From VYFG01 sp965248685 (GTDB taxonomy: Bacteria > Pseudomonadota > Gammaproteobacteria > Arenicellales > Poriferihabitantaceae): DNA of 64,000 nucleotides. Position numbers and translations under genes: made by a program. Shown piece after piece: positions 53,797-62,942 of this stretch; positions within the stretch are counted from its first letter, which is position 1, and the number at the start of each line of letters is the position of its first letter. The notes under the pieces are model-generated. The model was not told the DNA's origin and did no database searches. It saw nothing but the letters and a program-made list of their open reading frames with translations. The stretch covers positions 620,001 through 684,000 of the forward strand of contig CBDFKC010000003.1 of assembly GCA_965248685.1 (NCBI GenBank), given 5' to 3'.

Positions 53797-54162
53797 CTAG
53801 TAAACGAAGATACTGGTAATGAGAGTGGCGTATCCGCTGCATCCAGCAGGAGAAATTTCAATCTGCACATCCTTTCCGGTTATATGTGCTGCGATGGCAC
53901 TTGCAATAACCACGTCCTTTCCGGGCTGAATATCATTAACCTTGTAAACCGTGGTACAGGTAGGAAATAGTGACCCTGGTGCCATGGCAGCGGTGGCTAG
54001 GGTAACAAAATAGGCACCGTTGACGTAACCACGCAGGCTGACGATTTTTGTTTGTACAGTAAGATCACCCGCTACTGCGCTTGTTGGAAGAAGTCCAATA
54101 GCAAGCGCAAGGTATGCTGTGACAATAAACTTTCTTGTTCCTAAGTCCTTTATTTTAGACAT
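53797..54162 (-). CDS. small secreted protein of unknown function
   Basis: 121 residues with a clear signal peptide (hydrophobic FIVTAYLALAIGLLPTSAVA, cleavage after AVA near residue 31). The mature ~90 residues have two Cys (PTCTT and AGCSG) that could form a disulfide. No family is recognised. It is a single gene on the minus strand within locus 2 with its own spacer. Confidence 0.55.
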   Translation of the reverse strand: MSKIKDLGTRKFIVTAYLALAIGLLPTSAVAGDLTVQTKIVSLRGYVNGAYFVTLATAAMAPGSLFPTCTTVYKVNDIQPGKDVVIASAIAAHITGKDVQIEISPAGCSGYATLITSIFVY

Positions 54163-54483
54163 ATTGGTGATTCAAATTCAGTTTGGCAGTTAAACACAGA
54201 ATACTGCATGACAATTATAAGGAAACTGTATAGTAGTCTTACACTACTTTCCTCTAGGCTAAAACAGCTAAGTGGATCTCTATCGGAGACTGCCAGATTC
54301 ATCGGTAACCGTCTGTTAATTATATCAAATTGAACCGGTGCAGCAATCGTAGACTCGATAATCCGACAAAAGTTCCAACTGGAGGCTTTCCAACGCAATG
54401 GGTTAATTGGTCAAACCCGGATTATAGTGTATAAATCGGATACTTTTTTATATAGCGTAGTCGCAACATAATATTTTCGTAGG
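54163..54483. other. 321-bp gene-free stretch upstream of sulfatase gene
   Basis: AT-rich. It holds a promoter candidate near its right end (listed separately) and a weak GTAGT-cttac-ACTAC hairpin around 54232-54246. No credible gene or RNA was recognised in the rest. Confidence 0.5.
54407..54435 (+). promoter_or_regulatory. putative sigma70 promoter of the sulfatase gene
   Basis: TTGGTC (54407-54412) and TATAAA (54430-54435) are spaced by 17 bp and lie 49 bp before the sulfatase ATG. This suggests the sulfatase gene is transcribed on its own. Confidence 0.5.
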
Positions 54484-56061
54484 ATGAAATTCAGTCGTCG
54501 CAAATTCCTCCAGGCAGCCGGGAGCCTAACTACAGGTATGGCTATTGCTGGTGAAAATGAGGATTTACCCTCAATCACGGGCAATCAGAAAAATTCTCTA
54601 GGACGTAAAAATGTTGTCATTTTTACAACGGATGACAATGATGCGGATTCACTAGGCTGTTACGGCTGCCCCTTGCAGGGAGTAACACCCCATTTAGATA
54701 ATTTGGCTACACAGGGAGTTCGAGTTGAACACGCCCATACCTCAACATCTACCTGTCAGGGGTCCCGTCTATCGCTGATGACAGGATTATATCCACAGAC
54801 AAGTGGAGCTACTGGCCATTCAGACCCGATAGGCGAGGGCATATCCACCCTGGCGCTGGAACTGAAAAATGCCGGGTATACCACTGTTCTTGTTCAAAAA
54901 GATCCAAACTACCGGCCTGACGAAGCATTTCAATGGGATCGTCGTGGCTTGGTAAGTTATCGCTGGGTAAAAAACCAAAAACCAGGGTACTTCCCTGGAT
55001 GGGGGTCTCCGGAAGGATTCTACAATCTGACCACTGAGTTAATTTCCGATGCAAAATCGGATTCCAAACCATTCTTTTTTCACCTTAACACCACCGATCC
55101 ACACCGGCCATGGCCGGGAAGCGTGGATGAAATTCCATTCCTTGAAAACTGGCAGCGTAATTATAAGGATAGAAAAATATTGCCACTCGAACCCTTTCCC
55201 CACCTGTACTCTCCCTGGGAGATCCCGGTTCCAGGATACTTGCCTGATTTACCCGGTGTTCGTATAGACGTCTCTCAGTACTATTCAGCCTTACATCGTG
55301 CCGACATGGCGGTTGGTGGGGTGCTGCGTGCGTTGGAGGAAGCTGGTGAGCTCGACAATACGATCTTTATTTACCTTGGAGATCAAGGTGCATCTCTGCC
55401 AACCTCAAAGCAAAACCTGTACCGCTATAGCACCCAAATACCACTGATCATCAGATGGCCGGAAGTGACAACTCCCGGCGATGTTATTCAGGATACCATG
55501 GTATCCATCGTGGATTTAATGCCCACCATACTCCATGGACTTGGTTTATCACGGGTTGCTAATCTGGATGGACAAAGTTTTTATAAAAGGATTGAAAGTG
55601 GGTCTGGAGGCATTCGCCAGCGTGTCTACACCAGCTACAATTACGCTCAACCGGGAGAGCAGGTATTCCCCATGCGAGCGGTTCAGACCCGTGAACATCT
55701 GTATATCTACAATGCCTGGCCGGGGGAGAGACTAATCTATCCAAGCGAATCAATTCAGTATGATGGCCTGATCGAACCTCTTACGGGTTTAGCCTGGAAA
55801 TCCATGAAGGAAGCAGCCGTAGAGGACCCTCAATTGTCTGGCCGAGTAGAATTTATCCGTAGCCGCCAAGCAGAAGAGTTTTACGACCTGACGCAAGATC
55901 CATATTGCCTGAATAATCAAATAGCCACCGGCGCTTTCGCCAAAGAGGTGGCAGAGATGCGAGAATTACTGGAGACTCAAATGATTGTTTCAAACGACCC
56001 GTTGATTGCAAAATTCAATGGGACAGGAAATATACCTTCAAGCTGGTTAACTCTGGGCTAG
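54484..56061 (+). CDS. Tat-exported sulfatase-family hydrolase with atypical CxGSR active-site motif
   Basis: 525 residues. The N-terminus KFSRRKFLQAAG is a twin-arginine signal. Sulfatase fold motifs: VIFTTDDNDADSLGCYG (Asp ligands), HTSTSTCQGSRLSLMTGLYP containing the formylglycine region (core TCQGSRLSLMTG, Cys91), NTTDPHRPW and IYLGDQGA. The consensus is C-x-P/A-x-R; here Gly replaces Pro/Ala. Cys and Arg are kept, so activity after Cys-to-formylglycine conversion is possible but uncertain. No maturase gene is nearby. The context suggests a periplasmic enzyme acting on a sulfated or phosphorylated surface glycan. Confidence 0.82.
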   Translation: MKFSRRKFLQAAGSLTTGMAIAGENEDLPSITGNQKNSLGRKNVVIFTTDDNDADSLGCYGCPLQGVTPHLDNLATQGVRVEHAHTSTSTCQGSRLSLMTGLYPQTSGATGHSDPIGEGISTLALELKNAGYTTVLVQKDPNYRPDEAFQWDRRGLVSYRWVKNQKPGYFPGWGSPEGFYNLTTELISDAKSDSKPFFFHLNTTDPHRPWPGSVDEIPFLENWQRNYKDRKILPLEPFPHLYSPWEIPVPGYLPDLPGVRIDVSQYYSALHRADMAVGGVLRALEEAGELDNTIFIYLGDQGASLPTSKQNLYRYSTQIPLIIRWPEVTTPGDVIQDTMVSIVDLMPTILHGLGLSRVANLDGQSFYKRIESGSGGIRQRVYTSYNYAQPGEQVFPMRAVQTREHLYIYNAWPGERLIYPSESIQYDGLIEPLTGLAWKSMKEAAVEDPQLSGRVEFIRSRQAEEFYDLTQDPYCLNNQIATGAFAKEVAEMRELLETQMIVSNDPLIAKFNGTGNIPSSWLTLG

Positions 56062-56087
56062 GTCGTTGTCGACTATCACGTCGTTGT

Positions 56088-57077
56088 TTACAGAAGACGA
56101 CTACCCCGTGGATCGATTTTAATATCGAGAAAGGATGATTTTTTTGAGAACTCTTCGTTTAGTCGCTGCTTCACATCTTGGGGCGCAAGAAACATTAAAA
56201 ATCCCCCACCGCCGGCACCACATAGTTTTCCGCCATAGGCGCCTTTCGACATAACGTATTCATACAACTCGTCAATCATTGGGTTGCTGATAGATTTGGA
56301 GATGGCACGCTTGGTCTGCCATGCTTCATCCAGCATTTTGCCAAGCTCTTTCAGCATCGTGTCAGTACTGGGTTGATTGAATATGCCGGTTGCCTGTTCA
56401 ACCAAAGCCAGTAAGTGGGATAGTTCTTTGTCTACTTTATTTTCTTTGGTTCGTTTGAGTTGATCTTCCAGGGTCTTACTCGCGCTCCGGGTGCTATTGG
56501 TAAAAATCAACAGCATGGAGTCATTTAACGCGTCACGACAATCTGCCGATATTCGTACCGGCGAAATCGAAAAATCTGCGTTATGAAAATCGTATCGATT
56601 GAGACCGCCAAACGACGCATGCAGCTGGTCTTGAATGCCAACATTTTCCTTTAGTACATCGCGCTCGATTCGAATTGAATCCAGCGCAAGGTCGTATCGG
56701 GTGGCATCTCGTTCCTGGATCGCGTCCATCAATTGAATAAACCCCACAGTAAATGCAGAGGAGCTACCGAGTCCGGTCCCTGCGGGACAGTCCGACATCA
56801 CCGAAAAGTGCCAGCGACCTTCAAGATTCCTGTCTTTAATGACTTCGCGGAATACCGAATGCTTGATGTCTTCCACATCCAGTACCCGTTCAATCTGACT
56901 ATATGTCAATACATATTTATATTCGCCAATGGTCGTCATTGGAATTGAAGAAATATAAATGTATTTGTTGATTGTGGTCCCCAACACTGCGCCAGGGTAG
57001 CGTTGGAAGTAGTCAGGATAGTCTGTGCCGCCGCCAAACAATCCGATTCTCAGGGGCGTCTTGGAAATTTTTATCAT
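56088..57077 (-). CDS. hddA: D-glycero-D-manno-heptose 7-phosphate kinase (GHMP kinase)
   Basis: 329 residues. GHMP signature motifs: KTPLRIGLFGGGTDYPDY (motif 1), the ATP loop CPAGTGLGSSSAFTVGF (motif 2) and GAYGGKLCGAGGGGFLMF (motif 3). HddA phosphorylates heptose 7-phosphate at C1 in the GDP-D-glycero-alpha-D-manno-heptose route. The assignment is supported by adjacent GmhA, HddC and GmhB functions. The gap to the upstream fusion gene is 63 bp. Confidence 0.9.
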   Translation of the reverse strand: MIKISKTPLRIGLFGGGTDYPDYFQRYPGAVLGTTINKYIYISSIPMTTIGEYKYVLTYSQIERVLDVEDIKHSVFREVIKDRNLEGRWHFSVMSDCPAGTGLGSSSAFTVGFIQLMDAIQERDATRYDLALDSIRIERDVLKENVGIQDQLHASFGGLNRYDFHNADFSISPVRISADCRDALNDSMLLIFTNSTRSASKTLEDQLKRTKENKVDKELSHLLALVEQATGIFNQPSTDTMLKELGKMLDEAWQTKRAISKSISNPMIDELYEYVMSKGAYGGKLCGAGGGGFLMFLAPQDVKQRLNEEFSKKSSFLDIKIDPRGSRLL

Positions 57078-57140
57078 TTGGTCTAAATATCGATATACGG
57101 TATGTTGAATGTATCTATTGCCGGCGGCAGAAGTAAGCCT

Positions 57141-58340
57141 TTATATACTGGGCAATATCGAACCGATTGTTTGTTGCCAATTGGTGAATAGAATTCCGCG
57201 GATACCCGCGGCATCTGCAGCACCCATATCAGACGGCTTATCTCCGATCATAACGCTGTTATTCTTATCAATCGGCCATTCGCTGAAGGCTTCCATCAGT
57301 AGCCCCGGCCGTGGTTTTCTACATTCGCACTCCACCGCATAATTGGTTATTGATCCTTCTATATGATGTGGGCAAAAGTAAAAACTATCGATATGGGCGC
57401 CGGTCGCATTCAGAGTTTTCTGCAAATGCCGATGAAATCTGTGAACCGCTTCGTGGCTATAATAGCCCCGTGCAATACCGGCCTGATTAGTTATCACAAT
57501 AACGTATTGGCCAGAATCGTTGATTGCGCGAATGGCATCCACCGCTCCGGGATTGATTACCAAATCTTCAACTTTATGGGTATATCCCTTGTCCTGGTTA
57601 ATTACTCCATCGCGATCGAGGAACACTGCTGGCCTGGTTAGTTGATCATTAAGCTCTCTATCCGCCTGGGCCAGGCTTTCTGGAATTCCAATATCGATAA
57701 AATATCCGTCATGGGCAGACCCCTTTAGCTTATTTATTGCCGCTAACCGGGGCAGAACCTGATCCTCCAGGGAACAGGGCATCGATTCGATATAATTCAA
57801 GACGGCCTTTTTCAAATAATATATTCCGCCATTAATCAGTCCAGGGCTATCTTTATCTTCAGAAGACTTTTCTTTAAATGCGGTGATATTTCCCTCAACC
57901 AAGTTAACAGATCCATAGCGAGCGCGCGACTCTACGCTTCTAAGCGCAACTGCGGCGATATAGTCAGTGGTGCTTGAAATGGGATTTATAGAGAGCAAAT
58001 TGACATCAAAGTAGGTGTCTCCGTTGAGCAGCAGGAATTCATCTTCCAGGTCTTCGGCAGCGAACTTCAGGGCCCCGGCGGTACCAGCAGGTTCCGGCTC
58101 AATAAGTACCTTAATGCTAGAGCCATTAATTTCTTTGCCATGGTATAAGTATCTAAGCTGGTCGCCATGGTACCCGGCCAGCAGTAGCACATTGCTAATC
58201 CCGAATCGTGATACGTGGGTTATAACGTGACTTAAAAATGGTTTTCCAGCAATTTCGAGGAGTGGTTTGCAGGTGTTTTTGGTGAGTGGGCCAAGGCGTG
58301 TTCCCTTGCCACCAACCAATATGACCGCCTGGTCTAGCAC
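57141..58340 (-). CDS. hddC-gmhB: bifunctional heptose-1-phosphate guanylyltransferase / heptose bisphosphate phosphatase fusion
   Basis: 399 residues in two domains. Residues ~1-230 are a nucleotidyltransferase: AVILVGGKGTRLGPLTKN, KPLLEIAGKPFL and FLLLNGDTYFD. Residues ~235-399 are a HAD phosphatase of the GmhB type: VFLDRDGVINQDKGY, VITNQAGIARGYY, the zinc motif CPHHIEG..CECRKPRPG and VMIGDKPSDMGAADAAG. Together they remove the C7 phosphate of heptose 1,7-bisphosphate and add GMP to heptose 1-phosphate. These are normally separate genes. It overlaps gmhA by 7 bp. Confidence 0.88.
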   Translation of the reverse strand: MLDQAVILVGGKGTRLGPLTKNTCKPLLEIAGKPFLSHVITHVSRFGISNVLLLAGYHGDQLRYLYHGKEINGSSIKVLIEPEPAGTAGALKFAAEDLEDEFLLLNGDTYFDVNLLSINPISSTTDYIAAVALRSVESRARYGSVNLVEGNITAFKEKSSEDKDSPGLINGGIYYLKKAVLNYIESMPCSLEDQVLPRLAAINKLKGSAHDGYFIDIGIPESLAQADRELNDQLTRPAVFLDRDGVINQDKGYTHKVEDLVINPGAVDAIRAINDSGQYVIVITNQAGIARGYYSHEAVHRFHRHLQKTLNATGAHIDSFYFCPHHIEGSITNYAVECECRKPRPGLLMEAFSEWPIDKNNSVMIGDKPSDMGAADAAGIRGILFTNWQQTIGSILPSI

Positions 58341-58894
58341 AGTTGTTTTTCAATATAGCCACATAAAACATGGCCGATAGCGATATGCATTTCTTGAATA
58401 TGATTAGTTTGGTTCGACGGTACAACAATACATAGGTCGCATTGATCAACCATTTTTCCTCCTTTTCCACCGGTTAATCCAATGGTTTTTATACCGTTTT
58501 TTCTGGCTGTTTCAATTGCTCGCAAAACATTTCCGCTGTTGCCGCTGGTTGACAGACCGACCAGCACATCGCCGCTGTTGCCAATACCAGATAATTGACG
58601 CGAGAATATTTCCTCGTATGAATAATCGTTGGCGATAGCGGTTAGCGCCGAGGTATCTACGGTTAGAGCTAATGCTGGCAGTGGATTCCGGTCGATCAAA
58701 TATCGTCCCATTAGTTCTGCCGCGAGATGTTGAGAGTCAGCTGCTGACCCGCCATTCCCACAAAAAATGATTTTGCTGCCAGCGTTTAACGAAGCCACCA
58801 GCATTTCGCCAGCTGCATCAACCTCATCACCTTGCGCGGCGAGTTGGGAAAAATTTTGCGCCACTGTGGTGCAATAATGGGAAAAATCAGTCAT
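58334..58894 (-). CDS. gmhA: sedoheptulose 7-phosphate isomerase
   Basis: 186 residues with a SIS fold: FCGNGGSAADSQHLAAELMGRY, ISTSGNSGNVLRA-like GLSTSGNSGNVLRAI and the C-terminal HIQEMHIAIGHVLC. It makes D-glycero-D-manno-heptose 7-phosphate, the first step of heptose-nucleotide synthesis. First gene of the gmhA / hddC-gmhB / hddA run, so all four activities come from three genes. Confidence 0.93.
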   Translation of the reverse strand: MTDFSHYCTTVAQNFSQLAAQGDEVDAAGEMLVASLNAGSKIIFCGNGGSAADSQHLAAELMGRYLIDRNPLPALALTVDTSALTAIANDYSYEEIFSRQLSGIGNSGDVLVGLSTSGNSGNVLRAIETARKNGIKTIGLTGGKGGKMVDQCDLCIVVPSNQTNHIQEMHIAIGHVLCGYIEKQLC

Positions 58895-59054
58895 AGCTGT
58901 AATATGTCAAAGGTTAGTACTAAAAGAATATAACAGGGCTGTTAAGTCCATTTGCGAACCATTTGTTTCCATTCATTATTCGGCTTGGGATTCTACTCGA
59001 TATATCGGGATTTCGCATGACCGAAACCCTGCCCTGGAGGGTATAGAACACGCT

Positions 59055-60944
59055 TCATCGCAGAGCCTCCGGTTCCGGATACAGTTTCTTGATATGCTCA
59101 GCCACTATTCTAGCTGCGCCAACACTCAAGTGATGCCTGTCGTAGGTTAACAATTCACCATCATCCAGTACGATCTGGCACTGTCGCCCCGGGCACAATT
59201 GGTCGAGCTTACTAACAAACAACACATCACTGTTTTCAAAATTTTCCCGAAAGAGTAAATCTGTTTCAAACAGCGCAGTTCTGGCATTTGCCATCACCGC
59301 CGCCTCCACTTGTTTTACTGATTCGAGACTGGATATGACCGTCGGTACATCTTTATTAAAGATCATTGCGGTACCTAATACCAGAAATCGGGCATTGCTC
59401 CGCGGGCGAAGCCAATCGATAGTGTCATTGAGTCGAGAAACGGATTGATTATCCTGCAACATTGAAAATACGATGATATCTGCCTGACTAATTTCAGTCC
59501 ATCGGGAAAAAATAAAATCATTGTGCTCCCGGCATCCAACTATATTCGGTCGAGATTCGAGAAAATATTCAACGTCGATATAAGGTGGGCATGATGGATT
59601 TGAAGCCAGAACAATGTTCGCCTGGGGATAGCTCAATGCCATAATGTTGTATCCATCGACTCCGTGGCTATCCCCAAAGACAACAATATTGATCTTGTCT
59701 TGGTCGAAAACCATGCATTCATCCCGGGATCTTCCACAACGACGATTAAACGGCAGAAACCTTTCCGAACGCGAATCTTCGAGATTATCAGTTAGTTGCT
59801 GGATATCAGACGCAATCCGCCATTTCCAGCCGTCATTTAACCACGCGTGCCCACCAGGAATTACCAGGGTTAACGCCAAACCGACACACAGCCCGGCGAA
59901 TCTTGAAGGTCGGAGCCACGCTGGGTTTTTTGGTGAGGTTCGAAAGGGCTTCTCAACATAGAAATACATTAAGGTCGCAACAAAAAATGAGGCCATTATT
60001 AAGCCCAGCTTTTCGACCGCTGAAATAGGGTCGGCCTTTCCGTATTGATAAAATACCAGTAAAGGCCAGTGGGCCAGATACAGGGAATAAGAAATCAGCC
60101 CTATGCCGATGGCAACACGGTTGTTGATAATTTTAGCAATATAATTCGCTTTACCACTATAGATAATCAATGCGGTTCCCAAAGCCGGAAGCAATACATT
60201 AATACCCGGAAAGGGGGTTTTTTCGGAATAGGTAAATACGGGAATAATGATTGCCAGTAGTCCAGCCAACACCAGGGGCTCGAGTAAAGTTTTATTGTTT
60301 GGTTGAAATCTGACGAGCCAGACACATACAGATCCAATGGCAAGTTCGGCTATGCGAAAAGGTGCCAGAAAAAATGCACCATGGGGGTCAGACAGTATCC
60401 AGCGCTCGCTATAGAACAGCGACAGACAACCGCAAACTATCAGGAATACCGGAGCTACCCATGTCCGATTAATTTTTAGCAAGAAAAAAAGACAAAGTGG
60501 CCAAACCAGGTAGAACTGTTCTTCAACGGCCAGTGACCAGGTATGCAATAAAGGCTTGAACTCAGAGGCAGTGTCAAAATATCCCGATTCCGACCAGAAA
60601 AAAATATTGGACACTGACAGCAATGCGAATATCAGTGATTTTCCCAGACGTGCCAGGTGTTCCGGAGAGAACAGTAAACTGGCACCGATAAAGGTTATTA
60701 GAAAGGTGAAAAATGCTGCGGGAAACAGACGTCTTGCTCGGCGCAGATAAAAATTTGAAAAACTAAAACTGCCTCTAACTACGTCGTTAAAGATATTATT
60801 GGTAATTAAAAACCCCGAAACCACGAAGAACACATCGACGCCAATATAACCACCAGAAAAAACATCGAAACCGGCATGAAATAGAATAACGCTTAAAATC
60901 GCGTAGGCTCTGAGCCCGTCAATATCTGGTCGATAAGATTTCAA
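59055..60944 (-). CDS. acyltransferase-3/SGNH fusion, OafA-type O-acetyltransferase
   Basis: 629 residues. N-terminal ~370 residues form the ten-helix acyltransferase-3 domain (YRPDIDGLRAYAILSV, FHAGFDVFSGGYIGVDVFFVVSG quoted in part: GGYIGVDVFFVVSGFLIT, and HTWSLAVEEQFYLVWPL). The C-terminal periplasmic SGNH domain has VVFGDSHGVDG (Ser) and YDRHHLSVGAA (Asp/His). Such proteins acetylate O-antigen or capsule sugars. The start is TTG, which places the conserved DGLRA at the expected distance. Confidence 0.9.
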   Translation of the reverse strand: MKSYRPDIDGLRAYAILSVILFHAGFDVFSGGYIGVDVFFVVSGFLITNNIFNDVVRGSFSFSNFYLRRARRLFPAAFFTFLITFIGASLLFSPEHLARLGKSLIFALLSVSNIFFWSESGYFDTASEFKPLLHTWSLAVEEQFYLVWPLCLFFLLKINRTWVAPVFLIVCGCLSLFYSERWILSDPHGAFFLAPFRIAELAIGSVCVWLVRFQPNNKTLLEPLVLAGLLAIIIPVFTYSEKTPFPGINVLLPALGTALIIYSGKANYIAKIINNRVAIGIGLISYSLYLAHWPLLVFYQYGKADPISAVEKLGLIMASFFVATLMYFYVEKPFRTSPKNPAWLRPSRFAGLCVGLALTLVIPGGHAWLNDGWKWRIASDIQQLTDNLEDSRSERFLPFNRRCGRSRDECMVFDQDKINIVVFGDSHGVDGYNIMALSYPQANIVLASNPSCPPYIDVEYFLESRPNIVGCREHNDFIFSRWTEISQADIIVFSMLQDNQSVSRLNDTIDWLRPRSNARFLVLGTAMIFNKDVPTVISSLESVKQVEAAVMANARTALFETDLLFRENFENSDVLFVSKLDQLCPGRQCQIVLDDGELLTYDRHHLSVGAARIVAEHIKKLYPEPEALR

Positions 60945-60974
60945 AGCAAGATCCCGAACATTCGCACGGTGAAA

Positions 60975-61727
60975 CTAGCCGGACTTGGTCGATTTTTCGT
61001 ATTCCGACAAAACCGTATCGATGTCATCAAAGCACACCACTTGCCCATGCTGCATAAAGATTCCTTTATTGCAGAAAGACTTCATAATGTGTTTGGAATG
61101 GGAGGCTAGAACGAATACACTGGCATCTTCCAGCATTCGGTCAAAGCGCTTCCTGGCCATATCCAGGAACGCTGCATCACCGGCAACTATACCTTCGTCA
61201 AGTAGTAAAATTTCTGCTGAAATACTGGTGGAAACGCAAAATGCCAAGCGCAGTCGCATTCCCGCCGAGTAGGTTCTAACGGGCATGTCGAGAAATTCTC
61301 CCAAACCACTATTTTCGGCGACGTCTCGCTTTAACTCTTCTATCTGTTGCTTTCCAAAGCCATTGAGAACACCTCTGGTTTCAATATTATCCCAGCCACA
61401 CATTTCAACGGACATACCCACGTTAGAATTGAGTATGGCGGTGGCGCGGCCGTCGATATCAACATTGCCCATGACCGGTTCAAAAATTCCCGCCATGACC
61501 CGCAGCAAAGTGGTCTTTCCTGCGCCATTATGACCTACCAGCCCTACTCGATCGCCCTGACTTATTTTAAGCGAAACGTCACGTAACGCTTCAACAGATA
61601 TCGCGCCATTGTCGCTGGCGATTCTGCCGCCGGTGCTGGCGCGTATGATGGTGGATTTAATTGAGCGGCCCCGGGCATTAAAAACCGGAATATTTACCGA
61701 CACATTTTCAAGTGTTATCGACGGCAT
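60975..61727 (-). CDS. polysaccharide ABC exporter ATPase, short form (no glycan-binding tail)
   Basis: 250 residues. Walker A VGHNGAGKTTLL, signature YSAGMRLRLAFC and Walker B ILLLDEGIVAGD place it with Wzt/KpsT/TagH exporters. It ends near the close of the ATPase domain and lacks the C-terminal domain present in the locus 1 Wzt. It forms a pair with the permease gene 3 bp upstream. Confidence 0.9.
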   Translation of the reverse strand: MPSITLENVSVNIPVFNARGRSIKSTIIRASTGGRIASDNGAISVEALRDVSLKISQGDRVGLVGHNGAGKTTLLRVMAGIFEPVMGNVDIDGRATAILNSNVGMSVEMCGWDNIETRGVLNGFGKQQIEELKRDVAENSGLGEFLDMPVRTYSAGMRLRLAFCVSTSISAEILLLDEGIVAGDAAFLDMARKRFDRMLEDASVFVLASHSKHIMKSFCNKGIFMQHGQVVCFDDIDTVLSEYEKSTKSG

Positions 61728-61730
61728 AAC

Positions 61731-62528
61731 TTAGACCCAATAGGCGATTCGCGCCCGGTAACGAGAATAGACGTAGAGAGACATTGCCAAAGAAGCCAGT
61801 GTAATGGCGATGACAAATCCGTAGCTGGTCAATGCGGCAGATTTTCCAAGCATGGGTGCTCGGAAAATTTCAATAATATGATAGAAAGGATTCCACACAA
61901 TAAAAATAGCGCGGTCGGGAAAACTATCCGCATTCCATATAATTGGCGTCAAAAACATTACCGGTCGCATAATATTGGCGACAATAGGGGCCACGTCACG
62001 ATACCGCAAAGATATTACGGACAAAATCAGGGAGACTGAAAACATATTCACGATGATCAGCAGCAAACCCAATAGTGCAGGTACCAATTTAAATACGGGG
62101 CCATATCCCCAGAGTATCGCCGGCAGAATAATGAGACAGAATGCGTATCCAAAACTGAGTAATTCGGAAGCGATAAGCCGAAAAATATAAACACTTTTTG
62201 GTAGTGTCATTTGTTGGATATATACTGCATGAGCAGGAAATACCGAACAGCTTTTGATGATCAACTCTGAATAAACTACCCAGAGAACCAGTCCGGCGGC
62301 AACGTAAGGCAAGTGATCTCTGGTGTCCTGACCAAACATCGTGGCGTAAAGTAAGCCGAACAAAAGCACCAGGGCAAGAATTCCTATGGTATTCCAGATT
62401 GGCCCCAGCACGCTCCTCTTATACTGTTCCCGGCTGGTCATAAGTGCCAGTCGCCACCAAACCCTGACCAGCCGAAACCCTTCGGACAAATCAGCCAGAC
62501 CGCGAGCGACTTCTAATCGAGTAAGCAA
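61731..62528 (-). CDS. polysaccharide ABC exporter permease
   Basis: 265 residues with six helices. An N-terminal amphipathic segment (LALMTSREQYKRSVLGPIWN in part: SREQYKRSVLGPIWN), SVISLRYRDVAPIVANIMRPVMF and WNPFYHIIEIFRAPML are typical of Wzm-type ABC-2 permeases. It partners the short ATPase. It is the second, independent exporter in the window. Confidence 0.9.
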   Translation of the reverse strand: MLTRLEVARGLADLSEGFRLVRVWWRLALMTSREQYKRSVLGPIWNTIGILALVLLFGLLYATMFGQDTRDHLPYVAAGLVLWVVYSELIIKSCSVFPAHAVYIQQMTLPKSVYIFRLIASELLSFGYAFCLIILPAILWGYGPVFKLVPALLGLLLIIVNMFSVSLILSVISLRYRDVAPIVANIMRPVMFLTPIIWNADSFPDRAIFIVWNPFYHIIEIFRAPMLGKSAALTSYGFVIAITLASLAMSLYVYSRYRARIAYWV

Positions 62529-62942
62529 TTATCTTTTATCGGTGGAAAGTGTTTTCTGGTTTTCGAATTATAAGTCAACCTCGATGGGAACCTATATTAG
62601 TGTAGTGGCTGCTATCGGTCGTACACCACACTGATCCAGACGGAAAAATTCTGCGCGCGACTATAGCATAATTCGGGATTAGAAAATTCAGATTTTTCTA
62701 TTGCATGTAGTTGATTTTATTGTTTTTTTCAAAAATGGCGCATGTTCCCTTCAGGTTGTTTTGGAATCAAACGATAACCATCGCCAAGGAGAATTATCTC
62801 AGACATCATTTTTACTTATTTGGTATATTCCCCCTACTTTCCAGCGGCATTATGTCGCCTGTAAATCAGCATTCTGCTGCACAAGAGTGGTGTGCTTGTT
62901 TTTGATTACATTAGCGCCAGACCATAATCCTCTTTCCCCCAC
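62529..62942. other. 414-bp divergent intergenic region with inverted repeat
   Basis: AT-rich region between the divergent exporter permease and TPR/methyltransferase genes. An imperfect inverted repeat (62596-62607 with 62624-62635, 10 of 12 matching) contains TAGTGTAGTG, the motif also found at the CTAG element ends. The open frames here lack protein-like features. It presumably holds both promoters; none was convincing by eye. Confidence 0.5.
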
